The notes: generated from the letters alone by a model not told the origin. 64,000 nt of DNA from Cryobacterium aureum (GCF_002954245.1 NZ_PPTG01000025.1:212909-276908); one strand, 5' to 3'; positions 25,443 to 35,354 are shown, counted from the first letter of the stretch. Numbers and translations are program-made.

Positions 25443-26303
25443 ATGCGCGGCATCATTTTGGCAGGGGGGTCGGGCACTCGTCTCTGGCCCATCACCAAGG
25501 GAATTTCCAAGCAACTCATGCCCATTTACGACAAGCCAATGATTTACTACCCGCTATCGACGTTGATGATGGCGGGGATCAACGAGATTCTGATCATTAC
25601 AACACCGGAATATAACGGTCAGTTCCGTGCCCTCTTGGGTGACGGATCGCAGCTCGGGGTGAGCATCAGCTATGCCGTGCAGGACTCTCCCGATGGCTTG
25701 GCGCAGGCGTTCATTATCGGTGAAGAATTCATCGGCGACGACAGCGTTGCTCTGGTCCTGGGTGACAATATATTTCACGGTTCCAAGCTCGGTACTGCCC
25801 TGCGTCAGAACGAAACAATTGTGGGCGCAACGATTTTCGCCTATCACGTGTCAAACCCAACTTCGTATGGAGTGGTGGAATTCGACGACGATTTTCGGGC
25901 CGTGTCTATCGAAGAGAAGCCGGAAATCCCGCGTAGTAATTACGCAGTACCCGGTCTCTACTTCTACGACAATGATGTCATCGAGATCGCCAAATCGATC
26001 CAGCCGAGCGCACGCGGTGAGCTCGAAATCTCAACAATTAATGAGGTGTATCTAAACCGGGGAACTCTGACCGTGCAGGTTCTCGACCGGGGAACCGCGT
26101 GGCTGGACACTGGCACGTTCGAATCGATGATGCAGGCTAGCGAATATGTGAAGGTCATCGAGGACCGTCAGGGTTTCAAGATCGGCTGCATAGAGGAAAT
26201 CGCATGGCGTGCCGGATGGATCACCGACGAGCAACTCGCGATACTCGCGGCTCCATTAAACAAGAGTGGTTATGGGCAATACTTAGCTAAGCTGCTTTCC
26301 TAG
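25443..26303 (+). CDS. rmlA: Glucose-1-phosphate thymidylyltransferase
   Basis: The first enzyme of dTDP-rhamnose synthesis, making dTDP-glucose from dTTP and glucose-1-phosphate. This is the short 286-residue RmlA. Its start [20 protein letters not shown] carries the nucleotide-binding signature; [26 protein letters not shown] and GTAWLDTGT follow, all typical. It sits 3 nt after rmlC and 50 nt before the acyltransferase. Codons are visibly less GC-biased than in rmlB. The family is normally inhibited by dTDP-rhamnose. Confidence 0.96.
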   Translation: MRGIILAGGSGTRLWPITKGISKQLMPIYDKPMIYYPLSTLMMAGINEILIITTPEYNGQFRALLGDGSQLGVSISYAVQDSPDGLAQAFIIGEEFIGDDSVALVLGDNIFHGSKLGTALRQNETIVGATIFAYHVSNPTSYGVVEFDDDFRAVSIEEKPEIPRSNYAVPGLYFYDNDVIEIAKSIQPSARGELEISTINEVYLNRGTLTVQVLDRGTAWLDTGTFESMMQASEYVKVIEDRQGFKIGCIEEIAWRAGWITDEQLAILAAPLNKSGYGQYLAKLLS

Positions 26304-26353
26304 CTTCCAGATCTGCGAGTCAAGCAAGAGAACAAGGGCCTGCACAGGCCGGA

Positions 26354-27607
26354 ATGGTGCTGATGAAGAAGCTTGGGGATGACGCCATTCGTTCGCAGCC
26401 TATCGGGAGAATGCGACAGCTTGATGGACTTCGGGGGGTCGCCTCAGTCGTTGTATTGTTGCATCATAGTCTGCTCCTCAGCCCGGCTTTTGCGGCGACA
26501 TATATGGCGAACGGCCAGATGCCCGTAACTTTTTCGATTACCTGGTGGTTGACCGCGACGCCTCTGAAACTCTTCACTGCTGGAGGTGAAGCAGTGCTCG
26601 TGTTCTTTGTCCTGAGCGGAATAGTTCTTACACTCCCTGTTCTCGATCACTTTCGAAATTTCGACTTCTGGGCATACTTTCCACGCCGCATTGTTCGCTT
26701 GTGGTTGCCGACGTTGGCCGCAGTCGTGGTCGCAGCGCTATGTTGGTACTTCGTTCCGAAGGGTCCATCCGAAGATTTTGGCTACTGGGTAAACGTCTTC
26801 AATCCTGTGACGGTAACCTTTGGCAACTGGCTTACCACGGCCGACCTCTTTGGCGGAAACGCCATAATGAACAGCCCGATTTGGTCGTTGCACTGGGAGT
26901 TGCTGTTCTCACTGCTGCTGCCAATATTCGTCGGTGCGGGAATCATCTTCGCGCGGCGAGCGTGGGTCTGGATTCTCTTTGCCTGCGTTGTCGTGGGGCT
27001 CGGTGTGTTTTGGAACTCCACACCGATGCGCTACCTGCCTTTATTCCTAATCGGCGCAATAATTGCTGTCAGTCTTCCGCGTCTGAACTCTGTTCTGACC
27101 AAATTCGCTCGATCCCGATGGTCGAATTTGGTGGGTGCACTCTCGGCTGTCTGTGCCCTCGCGCTGGTCATCGCTTACTGGCTCCTGCGTCCGATGGTGG
27201 ACGGGACTTTGACACTTGTCGCGCTCACGTCAGCTGGGGGAGTCCTCGGCGCCGTTGGCTTCGTGCTGGTTTGCATGTTTTGGCTTCCAGCGATCCAGAT
27301 TCTCAATTCTCGACTTCTGCAGTGGCTTGGTCGGATTTCATTCAGCCTCTATTTGGTGCACGTCCCGATTGCTTTCGCACTCATCAATTTGCTCGGGGCA
27401 AAGTTGTGGCCGCTCGCCACAATGCTGACCGTAACTCTCGGAATTGCACTGGCTGTCGTTTTCAACAGATTTGTTGATGTCCCCTCGCATCTTTTGTCAA
27501 AGCGCCTCGGTGCGGCTTTCTCTCAACGTATGACTAAGTTCGCAGGCGCGGATGACGAACTATTGGTCTCGACGAAAGGTCGGAGTTCAACGACCATGCG
27601 TGCCTAG
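26354..27607 (+). CDS. Acyltransferase-3 family membrane O-acyltransferase
   Basis: A 417-residue integral membrane protein with about ten helices. The start RMRQLDGLRGVASVVVLLHH contains the conserved Arg and the catalytic His of the acyltransferase-3 (OafA/NolL) family, and RRIVRLWLPTL is the second conserved basic motif. Family members O-acetylate or succinylate surface polysaccharides. Its place directly after rmlA suggests it modifies the cluster's glycan. It converges with the epimerase gene, 15 nt apart. The start could be ATG 26354 or the internal ATG four codons later. Confidence 0.88.
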   Translation: MVLMKKLGDDAIRSQPIGRMRQLDGLRGVASVVVLLHHSLLLSPAFAATYMANGQMPVTFSITWWLTATPLKLFTAGGEAVLVFFVLSGIVLTLPVLDHFRNFDFWAYFPRRIVRLWLPTLAAVVVAALCWYFVPKGPSEDFGYWVNVFNPVTVTFGNWLTTADLFGGNAIMNSPIWSLHWELLFSLLLPIFVGAGIIFARRAWVWILFACVVVGLGVFWNSTPMRYLPLFLIGAIIAVSLPRLNSVLTKFARSRWSNLVGALSAVCALALVIAYWLLRPMVDGTLTLVALTSAGGVLGAVGFVLVCMFWLPAIQILNSRLLQWLGRISFSLYLVHVPIAFALINLLGAKLWPLATMLTVTLGIALAVVFNRFVDVPSHLLSKRLGAAFSQRMTKFAGADDELLVSTKGRSSTTMRA

Positions 27608-27621
27608 TTGCGAGTGAAAAG

Positions 27622-28590
27622 TCAGCTACCGATTTGCAATCGCAGAATAATATCCTGCATGGTGTTGCGGATACCAACGGGAAGTGGCGTTAGATTTCGC
27701 TGATCGAGATCGGTCCAGACGACGGACTTCAGCCTCAGGTCGACCGCCTGAAGTGCTCCAGCTGCCGAGTATCCCAGCATGACATGAGGATGATTCTTGG
27801 AGATCGAACGAAACAATCCCAGTAGGGTGCTGATTGTCACGGATTGCCCTGAAACCAGATTTTTCATCGTGTGAACAGTCTCTCCGGCATCGCTCAGGAG
27901 GAGCGTCCGCTCAAGTCCATCCAGAATTAACTCAGCGCAATCGCGAACGTAAATGTAATCGCGGGACGTCTCTAGGGGCACGAAGATCGACGCGGGCTGG
28001 GTGCCAAATTGTGCTTTGGCAATGTGCGAGATGAGTCCTTGCATTTTTGTGAGGCGCTGGCCAGGACCGTAGATGTTCGAGATTCGACCCGCCAGGGTCG
28101 AAATGTGTGCGGGAGAGAGCGCGCCGATCATCGCCTCCTCTGCGTCGAGTTTGAACTGCCCGTAACCGGAAAGCGGATGTGGCTCGGTCAGCTCGGAGAA
28201 GGGAGGCTCGGGCGAGCCGGCATAGATACCTCCGGCAGAGGAAGCATAGAAGAAAGCTCCCGATTGTGGGCCAACGGCTGACGCAACGGTCGAAGCAATA
28301 GTGCTCAGGATGAGGCGGAATTGTTCCAGTTCGCGTTCAATCTGTTCTGCACTACTGGACGTCACTACGGCACCTGCAGCCCACACGATCGCCCACCGGG
28401 ATTGGGAGGTCCGGGACTGGTCAAGAAGTTGGTACGTTGCTCGGTTCACGGCGGCAACCATGTGTGCGTTGTCCGTCCACGGAAGCGATGGCACGTCGAG
28501 AAGTGCCCACCCCGGACGGTCCTCGACGGCCGAGACAATTGCGCTGCCCAGTAGACCCCGTGAACCAATAACCCAGACCAGAGGGGTCAT
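27622..28590 (-). CDS. NAD-dependent epimerase/dehydratase family protein
   Basis: A 322-residue extended SDR-like protein. It has the N-terminal GSRGLLGSAIVSAV loop, a central ASSAGGIYAGS segment with Ser, YGQFKLDAE as the Tyr-x3-Lys pair, and SNIYGPGQRL, all as in sugar-nucleotide epimerases. It has no closer subgroup mark that I recognise, so the sugar is unknown. It starts in a 4-nt overlap with the GtrB-like glycosyltransferase, which suggests it makes the sugar nucleotide that enzyme uses. It ends the five-gene minus-strand Gtr-like module. Confidence 0.85.
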   Translation of the reverse strand: MTPLVWVIGSRGLLGSAIVSAVEDRPGWALLDVPSLPWTDNAHMVAAVNRATYQLLDQSRTSQSRWAIVWAAGAVVTSSSAEQIERELEQFRLILSTIASTVASAVGPQSGAFFYASSAGGIYAGSPEPPFSELTEPHPLSGYGQFKLDAEEAMIGALSPAHISTLAGRISNIYGPGQRLTKMQGLISHIAKAQFGTQPASIFVPLETSRDYIYVRDCAELILDGLERTLLLSDAGETVHTMKNLVSGQSVTISTLLGLFRSISKNHPHVMLGYSAAGALQAVDLRLKSVVWTDLDQRNLTPLPVGIRNTMQDIILRLQIGS

Positions 28591-29582
28591 TGGCGACCTT
28601 GGGCCGCGCGGCCCATCGGACCGTTTTTCGGGTCAGACGTAATGAGGTACGGCGGCTTGCCCATCGCCATATTGACATTGACACCGATGTACTCGGCGAT
28701 GATGCCCAGCGAGAATAGGACCGCCCCAGACGTGAGCAGTTGAACAACAATCATCGATGCCCAACCCTGAGTATCAACGCCGCCCGTGATGCGTGCTATG
28801 AGGATAACGATCGCTACGACGATTCCTATCGCGGCAAACAGGACGCCAAGCACGCTGACCAGCCTGAGGCCGCGCGTGCCACTGGATATGATCATTCTCA
28901 AGAAATGCGAGAACAAACGACGTGCGGAGTACCCGGACCGACGGTCACCTTCATCTCGCAGGGTAACGGGCGAGGTCACGACCTTCGTCGCAACCCAGCT
29001 CATTGCAACGTCCAGGTACACACCGGACCCTGAGTAGGCGGCAATGCTGCGGCCGATAGTCCCAAGCATGAGACGGTAACTTTGGTAGTCGGCAGCATTG
29101 GCACTCCCGAAGAATCGCGTCAAGATCCACTTGGCTCCCTTGGAAGCAGCATTTCGCACAACTCCGTGTGGCGCCGGATTCAGCGGCTTGGCGTAAACGA
29201 CATCGGCTTGCTCACGCAGGGCGGTATCCAGGAGCCCGCCAATCTCCAGGGGATTGTGCTGGCCGTCCTCGTCAAGAGTTACGATCCATTCGCTTCCACT
29301 TGAGGCCATGCCCGCGAGCGTCGCTGCGTGCTGGCCGTAATTCTTGCTCAACCAGATTGCGCGCACGAAATCGTACTTCGCAGCCAACTCGCGCATGACA
29401 CGGTCAGACTGGTCTGGTCCGTGATCGTGTACGAGGATCACCTCGCTGACTACGAAATGATGTCCGTCAGCGGAGGCAGTTTCGACCGTCAGTGGCGTGA
29501 TTTCCGCGACGATTTCCGCGAGGGTCTTCTCGCCTTGATAGACCGGTACAACGATTGAGACTGTGTGCGGTTTAGTGTCCAC
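28587..29582 (-). CDS. GtrB-like GT2 polyprenyl-phosphate glycosyltransferase
   Basis: A 331-residue inverting GT2 enzyme of the DPM1/GtrB class, which loads a sugar from a nucleotide onto polyprenyl phosphate. SIVVPVYQGEKTLAEI opens the GT-A domain, TLDEDGQHNP holds the metal-binding acidic triad, and the C-terminus has two membrane helices (about 238-263 and 275-300) as in GtrB/ArnC. It overlaps the epimerase stop and lies 96 nt after the GT-C-like gene. With a GtrA-like and a GT-C-like protein in the same operon, it completes a three-component glycosylation set. Confidence 0.88.
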   Translation of the reverse strand: MDTKPHTVSIVVPVYQGEKTLAEIVAEITPLTVETASADGHHFVVSEVILVHDHGPDQSDRVMRELAAKYDFVRAIWLSKNYGQHAATLAGMASSGSEWIVTLDEDGQHNPLEIGGLLDTALREQADVVYAKPLNPAPHGVVRNAASKGAKWILTRFFGSANAADYQSYRLMLGTIGRSIAAYSGSGVYLDVAMSWVATKVVTSPVTLRDEGDRRSGYSARRLFSHFLRMIISSGTRGLRLVSVLGVLFAAIGIVVAIVILIARITGGVDTQGWASMIVVQLLTSGAVLFSLGIIAEYIGVNVNMAMGKPPYLITSDPKNGPMGRAAQGRQ

Positions 29583-29678
29583 GCTTGGTTTTCCTATCCG
29601 CTATTACGACTGATCTCGTCGCAGCATCCGTTTGAAGTTCAGGCGTCTTGGGTAAGGGGATTGCTCTCAGCGGCCAGG

Positions 29679-31973
29679 TCATTGTTCGGCTCCCGAACTG
29701 CTGAGCGCGCCGAGAAACTGGACTACCTCATCGGGCACGAGACGCAGGTGCGACACCGTTATTGGTCCGGTGAGTCCAGAAATGTGAAGGTTCGTCGTGC
29801 CAGGAGCTGCGGAAACCGGGAGGCGAACCGTACCCACGCCGTCGTTCAGGGTAACGGGTACCTTGGATCCTTGTCCGTCTACCCACACTTTGAGGTTCGC
29901 TTCGGGGTCAGCGGTGATAGTGAGCTGGGCTTCAAGTGAGACGGAATCAGTCGTGGTATTCGTGAGGCGAATTTTCGCATTGGAGAGGGCAGTTCCCCAC
30001 TCGGGAAGGCCATCGGCACTGGACAGCGCCTCGAAGTCAGGTTCGAAGTATCCCGTAACGGGTTGGGTAATGACGCGAGTGATGGATTCAAGCTCAGTTG
30101 GAGAACTCGATTCGCTGATTGTTGTCGCCAGATCCCGCAAATTAAAGAACGTAAACCGCTCGGACTCGCTCACCAGAGGCGCGTGGCCAAGGAGAGACGT
30201 CAATCCTGCTTCGAGGCGTGCAGCGTGATCCGGCAGCGCATTCCTGTCCACCATTATTCCAGCAAAGCCTGAGGCCGCGGCCAGAATAGCGACGTCCTCG
30301 GGAGGGTACTGCTCAAGAGCCAGGGGGTAGTCAGATCTCGGCCGTCCCTTAATGCCGCCAGCGGACCAGGAGATGTTCTCGGAGAGAAGGTAGGGGATCA
30401 ACCCTTCCGAGCCGAGAACGCCTGTGACCGAAGAACTTTCGGGGAATGGAACATAGGGCAACTGCAAAATTGCGGATCCGGAGGGGACACCCTTAAGCGC
30501 GGTGTCAATCCACACTGTGTCCGCATCGAAGGCTTTCGCTGCGGCTATTCGACCGGCCGTAACATCGCTCGGAGTCTGATCGACGAAGGCCACCACGAGC
30601 AGAAGGCAGGCCATCCCTGCAGCGACAACGGCGCGAAGCGACACCCGCCAATTGAATCTGGTGGCGACTCTCGCGATCAACCCATCCAGCACGAGACCGA
30701 CAATACCGAGCGCCAGGATCAACATGACAATTGACATCCGGTTCCACCCACGGAGGCTGCTGGTGAAAAATGAGATCACCGTCGAAAGGCCACCGACCGT
30801 GGCGAAGAGAAAGGCTACGAACAGGAGCCCGCCGAGGTCACCAACTCGGTCGAGTAATAGCTGCTGATGTTCACCGCGCCCGGCCTTGGCCTCACGACGT
30901 GTTCGCCGCCGGGCGATTGCGAAATAGGCAATCGTCAGGAATCCGATCACGAGGCCCAGGGCACCGAGTGCTCCCAGCGCTGGTCGCTCGGACAGTAGCG
31001 GGTAGTAATTGTCGTAGAGTTCCCGAAAATGTTTAAGTATGGGAATGCGGTGGCCAGACCACGGCATGATGAGTTGGGTCAGCTTCAGAGCATAGATTTC
31101 AGCCTCAGGGGCAGAACGAGCGAGCCCCGCAGCATTCGCACCGTTGAATATGCCGTACAGAATGTCCGGCAGCATGTTGAGAAACATGACGCCGGCCGTG
31201 AACGCACCCAATCCCGCAGCTCCCCAGAAGCGCGCCCAGGAACCGTCACGAATGAGGACTGCAATACCGGCGAAGGCGAGGAGAACCAGAAAAAAGATCC
31301 CATAATATGACCCAGATGACGCAAGAAGCGTGGTGAAGAGGAGGCTGCGGCTGGTCGGACTGAAGATCACAGCCAACCATTTGTTGTGCGACCGGCCGCG
31401 ACCCCACAGACGCGCGCCTGAAAGCAAAATCACCAACAAACCGGCGCCGAGCGGTACCGCGTAGTAGGAGGCAAGCCACAGATGCCCCTCGCCGCGCATG
31501 AAGTGGTACGGCGCCACGGCAAACGCTGTGGCGAGAGCTACGGTCAGGGCTCTGGACACGCCGACGGTGCGGAGGAACCAGACGGCACCGAGCGCAGCCA
31601 AGGGGAAACCGATGATGTAGTAGACGTTCAACGCAACGGGCCATTGATCGGTGAACAGCCCAATGACGTTGGCAACGACCAGGTGGAGGTTGTCGGCCGT
31701 GGGGAAATCGTTGTATGTCTGGCCGTACGGAGCGCCGAGCAGGCCCTGATACTCGTACCAGCCGGTTTGCAATACCGTCTTGAAATGCGCGCCCGTAGCT
31801 AGAGCATCACCGTTGTATTCGAACGGCGCATCCAGGCGTGTGCCCTTGAGATCAATGGCCAACCAGGTGACGATCGATGAAACAACCGCGGTGACGAAAT
31901 ACAGGAAAGCGTCTGTGTGTGTCCACAGTCGTTGCAGAGTGCCCGTGCGTTCAGCGACCTCGTTCGCCATCAA
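29679..31973 (-). CDS. Large multi-spanning membrane protein, probable GT-C glycosyltransferase
   Basis: A 764-residue protein with about 11-12 membrane helices across residues 20-480, then a C-terminal region of about 260 residues with beta-rich character likely outside the cell. Near the N-terminus, acidic residues in the first external loop (GTRLDAPFEYNGDALAT) resemble the catalytic loop of GT-C enzymes that take sugars from polyprenyl phosphate. I cannot assign a named family with confidence. It overlaps the upstream GT2 gene by 4 nt. The context with GtrA and GtrB homologues supports an external transferase that decorates an exported glycan. Confidence 0.7.
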   Translation of the reverse strand: MMANEVAERTGTLQRLWTHTDAFLYFVTAVVSSIVTWLAIDLKGTRLDAPFEYNGDALATGAHFKTVLQTGWYEYQGLLGAPYGQTYNDFPTADNLHLVVANVIGLFTDQWPVALNVYYIIGFPLAALGAVWFLRTVGVSRALTVALATAFAVAPYHFMRGEGHLWLASYYAVPLGAGLLVILLSGARLWGRGRSHNKWLAVIFSPTSRSLLFTTLLASSGSYYGIFFLVLLAFAGIAVLIRDGSWARFWGAAGLGAFTAGVMFLNMLPDILYGIFNGANAAGLARSAPEAEIYALKLTQLIMPWSGHRIPILKHFRELYDNYYPLLSERPALGALGALGLVIGFLTIAYFAIARRRTRREAKAGRGEHQQLLLDRVGDLGGLLFVAFLFATVGGLSTVISFFTSSLRGWNRMSIVMLILALGIVGLVLDGLIARVATRFNWRVSLRAVVAAGMACLLLVVAFVDQTPSDVTAGRIAAAKAFDADTVWIDTALKGVPSGSAILQLPYVPFPESSSVTGVLGSEGLIPYLLSENISWSAGGIKGRPRSDYPLALEQYPPEDVAILAAASGFAGIMVDRNALPDHAARLEAGLTSLLGHAPLVSESERFTFFNLRDLATTISESSSPTELESITRVITQPVTGYFEPDFEALSSADGLPEWGTALSNAKIRLTNTTTDSVSLEAQLTITADPEANLKVWVDGQGSKVPVTLNDGVGTVRLPVSAAPGTTNLHISGLTGPITVSHLRLVPDEVVQFLGALSSSGAEQ

Positions 31974-32806
31974 ATGGCTCGGTTCATTCGTCGACGCAGC
32001 AGTATGTAGGCAAGTCGCCTCGCAAAGGACATGGCATAAGCACGAGCATTGCCGAGGAGGACATCGCCGCGATTAACGACGTTGGGATGATCGAGCTTCA
32101 GCCAACGGTGAAAATCACTCGCTTGTTGAGCCTGCTGACCGGCGAGGCGCACACTCCACTGGGAATCGCTTATTCTGAATCCGGCCAGCACCTCTGGCAC
32201 GGCGACGAAGTTGCCTTCCAAAAGAACTCGAACATAGGTGGCCTCGTCAATGAGGTACGGAAAGCGCGAATCCCACCAGCCAACTCGTTCAAGTACGTCC
32301 CGGCGGATTAGGACGCAGGCGGGCTCGCCAAAGATATTGGTTCCGGATCGCACTGTTGCCCGTGCGGCTCGTACACCGGCCATCTGTCCGCGGAGGCCGG
32401 CCAGGCCGCGGCGGGCAATTACGGGCTGGCTGCGTGCATCCACGATTGATCGCGGCGAGGCGACCAGGACAACGTTGGAGGCTGACTGCATCGCTGCAAC
32501 CTGTTTGGCCAGGATATCGGGGTGGATGAGATCGTCGCCGCAGACAAGCTTGAGGTAGGTTCCGGTCGCGGCTTGGCTAACACGGTTCCAATTTCGCAGT
32601 GCACCTCCACCGGCTTCCGTGTCCAGGATGACCAGGCGCGGTTCGTGCCGGAACTTCTCTATGACGGCTTTTGTCGAGTCTGTGGAGGAGTGGTCAGAAA
32701 CGATGACTTCGAAATCTTCGAACGTCTGCGCAAAAACCGAAGTGAGGGTTTCCTCAAGGTACTCGGCATTGTTGTAGGCGGGGATAACGACGGAAACCGT
32801 GGTCAC
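31970..32806 (-). CDS. GT2 family glycosyltransferase
   Basis: A 278-residue soluble-looking GT-A enzyme. SVVIPAYNNAEYLEETLTSV is the N-terminal nucleotide-binding motif, SDHSSTDST follows, and LVCGDDLIHPD is the metal-binding acidic motif. There is no membrane segment, so it acts at the inner face on a lipid-linked acceptor. It overlaps both neighbours by 4 nt (GtrA upstream, GT-C-like downstream). Donor and acceptor are not deducible. The end is short of the 300 or more residues of many family members, but all core motifs are present. Confidence 0.85.
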   Translation of the reverse strand: MTTVSVVIPAYNNAEYLEETLTSVFAQTFEDFEVIVSDHSSTDSTKAVIEKFRHEPRLVILDTEAGGGALRNWNRVSQAATGTYLKLVCGDDLIHPDILAKQVAAMQSASNVVLVASPRSIVDARSQPVIARRGLAGLRGQMAGVRAARATVRSGTNIFGEPACVLIRRDVLERVGWWDSRFPYLIDEATYVRVLLEGNFVAVPEVLAGFRISDSQWSVRLAGQQAQQASDFHRWLKLDHPNVVNRGDVLLGNARAYAMSFARRLAYILLRRRMNRAI

Positions 32807-33303
32807 TCGGAGCTCATTTCTGGTACGTCTGACTGCGGCGTTCTGGGGCGCCGAAAGGAAAAATTGCGGTGGCCGACGAAGCTGACCATTGTGGTGACAA
32901 AGACGATTAGTGCTTGAGCGACAATCGGTTCAAGTCCGAACAGTTCGACCAAGATTGGGAGAAGTATTGCGTTGATGCCGAGCGCGACCAGATACACCAT
33001 CTCGAATCGCGCGAGGTCGCGCCAGACATGCCCTCGTACACGGAACACGAAGCGCCGGTAGAGGACGAATGCGCAGAGCACGCTCGCGACGTGAGCACAG
33101 CCGAGAGCGGCCATGTAGCCGAAAGCGCTTCCCACCGTGAGTTGAAAGATCGCAAACCAGGCAAAGCCAACGATGGTGTTCACGGCTCCGACAAGCAGGA
33201 ACGCGACTCGATAGTCTTTGACGACTCGTAGTAAAAAGCCGGGCGCGCCCTGCATGCCCGCGGGGGGCTCTGGAAGCTCGTCGGCGGGCAGTGTCGAATT
33301 CAT
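32803..33303 (-). CDS. GtrA-family membrane protein
   Basis: A 166-residue GtrA-like protein with four membrane helices and an N-terminal cytoplasmic tail of about 30 residues (ADELPEPPAGMQGAPGF). YRVAFLLVGAVNTIVGFAWF opens the first helix, VLYRRFVFRVRGHVWRDLAR is the central loop, and GHRNFSFRRPR ends the domain. It is the first gene of the operon running to 27.6 kb and overlaps the GT2 gene by 4 nt. Its likely role is flipping the polyprenyl-phosphate sugar made by the GtrB-like enzyme. The promoter should lie in the 57 nt before 33303. Confidence 0.88.
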   Translation of the reverse strand: MNSTLPADELPEPPAGMQGAPGFLLRVVKDYRVAFLLVGAVNTIVGFAWFAIFQLTVGSAFGYMAALGCAHVASVLCAFVLYRRFVFRVRGHVWRDLARFEMVYLVALGINAILLPILVELFGLEPIVAQALIVFVTTMVSFVGHRNFSFRRPRTPQSDVPEMSSE

Positions 33304-33360
33304 ATCCTCGAGAGTTTCCTGGATGATCGGGCACCGATGAGGACCAGTGCCCTCTGGAGT

Positions 33361-34218
33361 CTACATTCCATTGCGTTGCCTGCCGCCGATGACGCGTGCG
33401 CGGAGGTACAGCGCGGCTTTCAGAATCATACGGAGCGGCCAGAGGTGCCAACCGGAATAGCGGTTCTCTAAATAGAGATAGGCGCTGTTGTGATGCGCAC
33501 GAACCATGCGTGTTCGCGCCTGCTCCGTTGAATGAGCCCCGGTATGAACGACGGTCGCGGACGGTACGAAGATATTCTCACGCCCGGTTAGTGCGATGCG
33601 CCGGCCCAGGTCGACGTCCTCAAAGTACATGAAGAACCGCTCGTCGAAACCGTTTAAAGTGTCGAAAACTTCGCGAGAAAGCAGCAAACACGCCCCGGAT
33701 AGCCAACCGGTGGCACGTTCGAGCTGGTAGCTGGATGCGTCATCGAGATACCGTTGCGACCAGGGATTTCCGGCCCAGGTTTTATGGAGAAGAGCGTGGC
33801 CAATGCCGGTGCGAAGCGAGGGTTGCCGACGTGCCGACGGATAAACCTCGCCGTTAGCACCGACGATTCGCGGACCAAAAGCCGCACCAGTCGGGATCAG
33901 TCGAGCTGAGGCAAGGAGGCGATCGATGCTGTCTGGCTCAAAAGTCACGTCAGGATTGACCACGACAATCCACTCGATGTCGTGGTTCAGCGTGCTCGTC
34001 ACCGCATTGATCGCGGCACCATAGCCGACGTTTTCGCTCATCTCGTGCAAGAGCACGGAGGGATATCCTACCAAGACAGGCTGAAGATTCACATCACTAC
34101 CGAGGCTGTTGTCCGCAATGTGGATCTCATAGGGCTGCGATACGGCAGCCGGAACGGAGTTGAGAAGGTTGGAGATGATTCCGGACGACCTGAAGGTCAC
34201 GGTGATAACAGCGATCAT
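33361..34218 (-). CDS. GT2 glycosyltransferase, rhamnosyltransferase-like
   Basis: A 285-residue GT2 enzyme of the WbbL/rhamnosyltransferase kind. VITVTFRSSGIISNLL opens the domain, VVNPDVTFEP carries the metal-binding Asp, and LSGACLLLSREVFDTLNGFD with FFMYFEDVDLGRRI is the signature shared with dTDP-rhamnosyltransferases. No membrane helix is seen. It starts in a 4-nt overlap with the upstream GT4 gene. Together with the complete rml pathway it is the best candidate for an early rhamnose transfer, perhaps onto a polyprenyl-diphosphate-linked GlcNAc as in mycobacterial WbbL, but that acceptor is inferred. Confidence 0.85.
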   Translation of the reverse strand: MIAVITVTFRSSGIISNLLNSVPAAVSQPYEIHIADNSLGSDVNLQPVLVGYPSVLLHEMSENVGYGAAINAVTSTLNHDIEWIVVVNPDVTFEPDSIDRLLASARLIPTGAAFGPRIVGANGEVYPSARRQPSLRTGIGHALLHKTWAGNPWSQRYLDDASSYQLERATGWLSGACLLLSREVFDTLNGFDERFFMYFEDVDLGRRIALTGRENIFVPSATVVHTGAHSTEQARTRMVRAHHNSAYLYLENRYSGWHLWPLRMILKAALYLRARVIGGRQRNGM

Positions 34219-35354
34219 CCCTGCACCACCGTTGATTCATGCCCGACATATGCTGCGAGGTGTATCCGGGCGCTGCGAACCCAAGTAAAGCCGAGTGAGC
34301 GGTGCAGCGCCTCGTCGCGCAATGATGCTGAGTCTTCGGGATGTTCAATCACGCGTACGATAGCGGCCGCTATCGAAACATCGTCGATCTCCGTATAGAC
34401 AACGGCATCCCCTCCCACCTCGGGCAGAGCTAGCCGACGTGTGGTGATCACCAACGCACCACTCGCCATTGCTTCCAGTACGGGCAACCCGAAACCTTCA
34501 CCGAGGCTTGGATAGACGACGGCGAGCGCCCCATGGAGAAAGGACGGGAGCGCGTCGATCGGGAGGTAACCGGGCTGGATTATCCGCACCGTGCCCTGTG
34601 CTGCGATGACCTCCGCGGCTATCGCTGTGTCCCAACCGGCTCCGCCGGCGAGAACCAATACAGGAGCTGGATGTCTAGTAGCAACTAGAGCCATTGCCCG
34701 GATGAGTGCCGGAATGTTCTTGCGTGGTTCCAGGGTTCCGAGGAAAGCAATGTACGGTTCGTCCCCGAGCCCGATACTGGCGCGAGCGGTGGAACGCTCG
34801 GCCGCAGAGGGTGTGTGAAAAATCGACGTATCCACGCCGTGGTGAGCGACCAAGACCTGAGCAGGAAAGCCCGGTATGTAGTGGGAAAGCTCGCGCGCAG
34901 TAGCCGCACTGGGCACGACGACGGCGTCCGCGCTATTAACAGCCCGCTTGGTCCAGAACCGAAAGAAAGCACCCTTCAGCCGGGAATGAACCTGCGGGTC
35001 GCTGAAGAAAGTGGCGTCGTGAATTGTGACAACTCGGCGGAACGAGCCAACGAGCGGCATCGTGTAATGCGGAGAGTGCACGACGGTCGCACCGATCCGA
35101 CGTGCAAGAAGCGGTAAGCCACTCTGCTCCCAGAGGAACCGCGCCGCACGGGATTGACACGCGCGTGGCAACTCCACGAGCGCGAATCCGGGGAAAGATT
35201 CCCGGAAGAACGCAGCATCTCGACTCTGACAGACAATGGTCACGCGCGCACCCGTTGCGGTCAAACCACCAAGCAGGCCCTCGACGTAGCGTCCCACTCC
35301 GCCTCGTGCCTCCGGGAGCGCGGTGGCATCGAACAGAATACTTTCTTCAGGCAC
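34215..35354 (-). CDS. GT4 family glycosyltransferase
   Basis: A 379-residue GT-B enzyme. RGGVGRYVEGLLGGL is the N-terminal loop, HSPHYTMPL and TIHDATFFSDP the acceptor-side motifs, LGTLEPRKNIPALI and PSLGEGFGLPVLEAMASGA the donor motifs with the conserved Glu. It is homologous to the paralogue pair at 20-23 kb but more distant. It starts a two-gene minus-strand unit and is divergent from the large exported repeat protein, with 171 nt between the two start codons. Many GT4 enzymes of this type transfer mannose or rhamnose. Confidence 0.87.
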   Translation of the reverse strand: MPEESILFDATALPEARGGVGRYVEGLLGGLTATGARVTIVCQSRDAAFFRESFPGFALVELPRACQSRAARFLWEQSGLPLLARRIGATVVHSPHYTMPLVGSFRRVVTIHDATFFSDPQVHSRLKGAFFRFWTKRAVNSADAVVVPSAATARELSHYIPGFPAQVLVAHHGVDTSIFHTPSAAERSTARASIGLGDEPYIAFLGTLEPRKNIPALIRAMALVATRHPAPVLVLAGGAGWDTAIAAEVIAAQGTVRIIQPGYLPIDALPSFLHGALAVVYPSLGEGFGLPVLEAMASGALVITTRRLALPEVGGDAVVYTEIDDVSIAAAIVRVIEHPEDSASLRDEALHRSLGFTWVRSARIHLAAYVGHESTVVQG

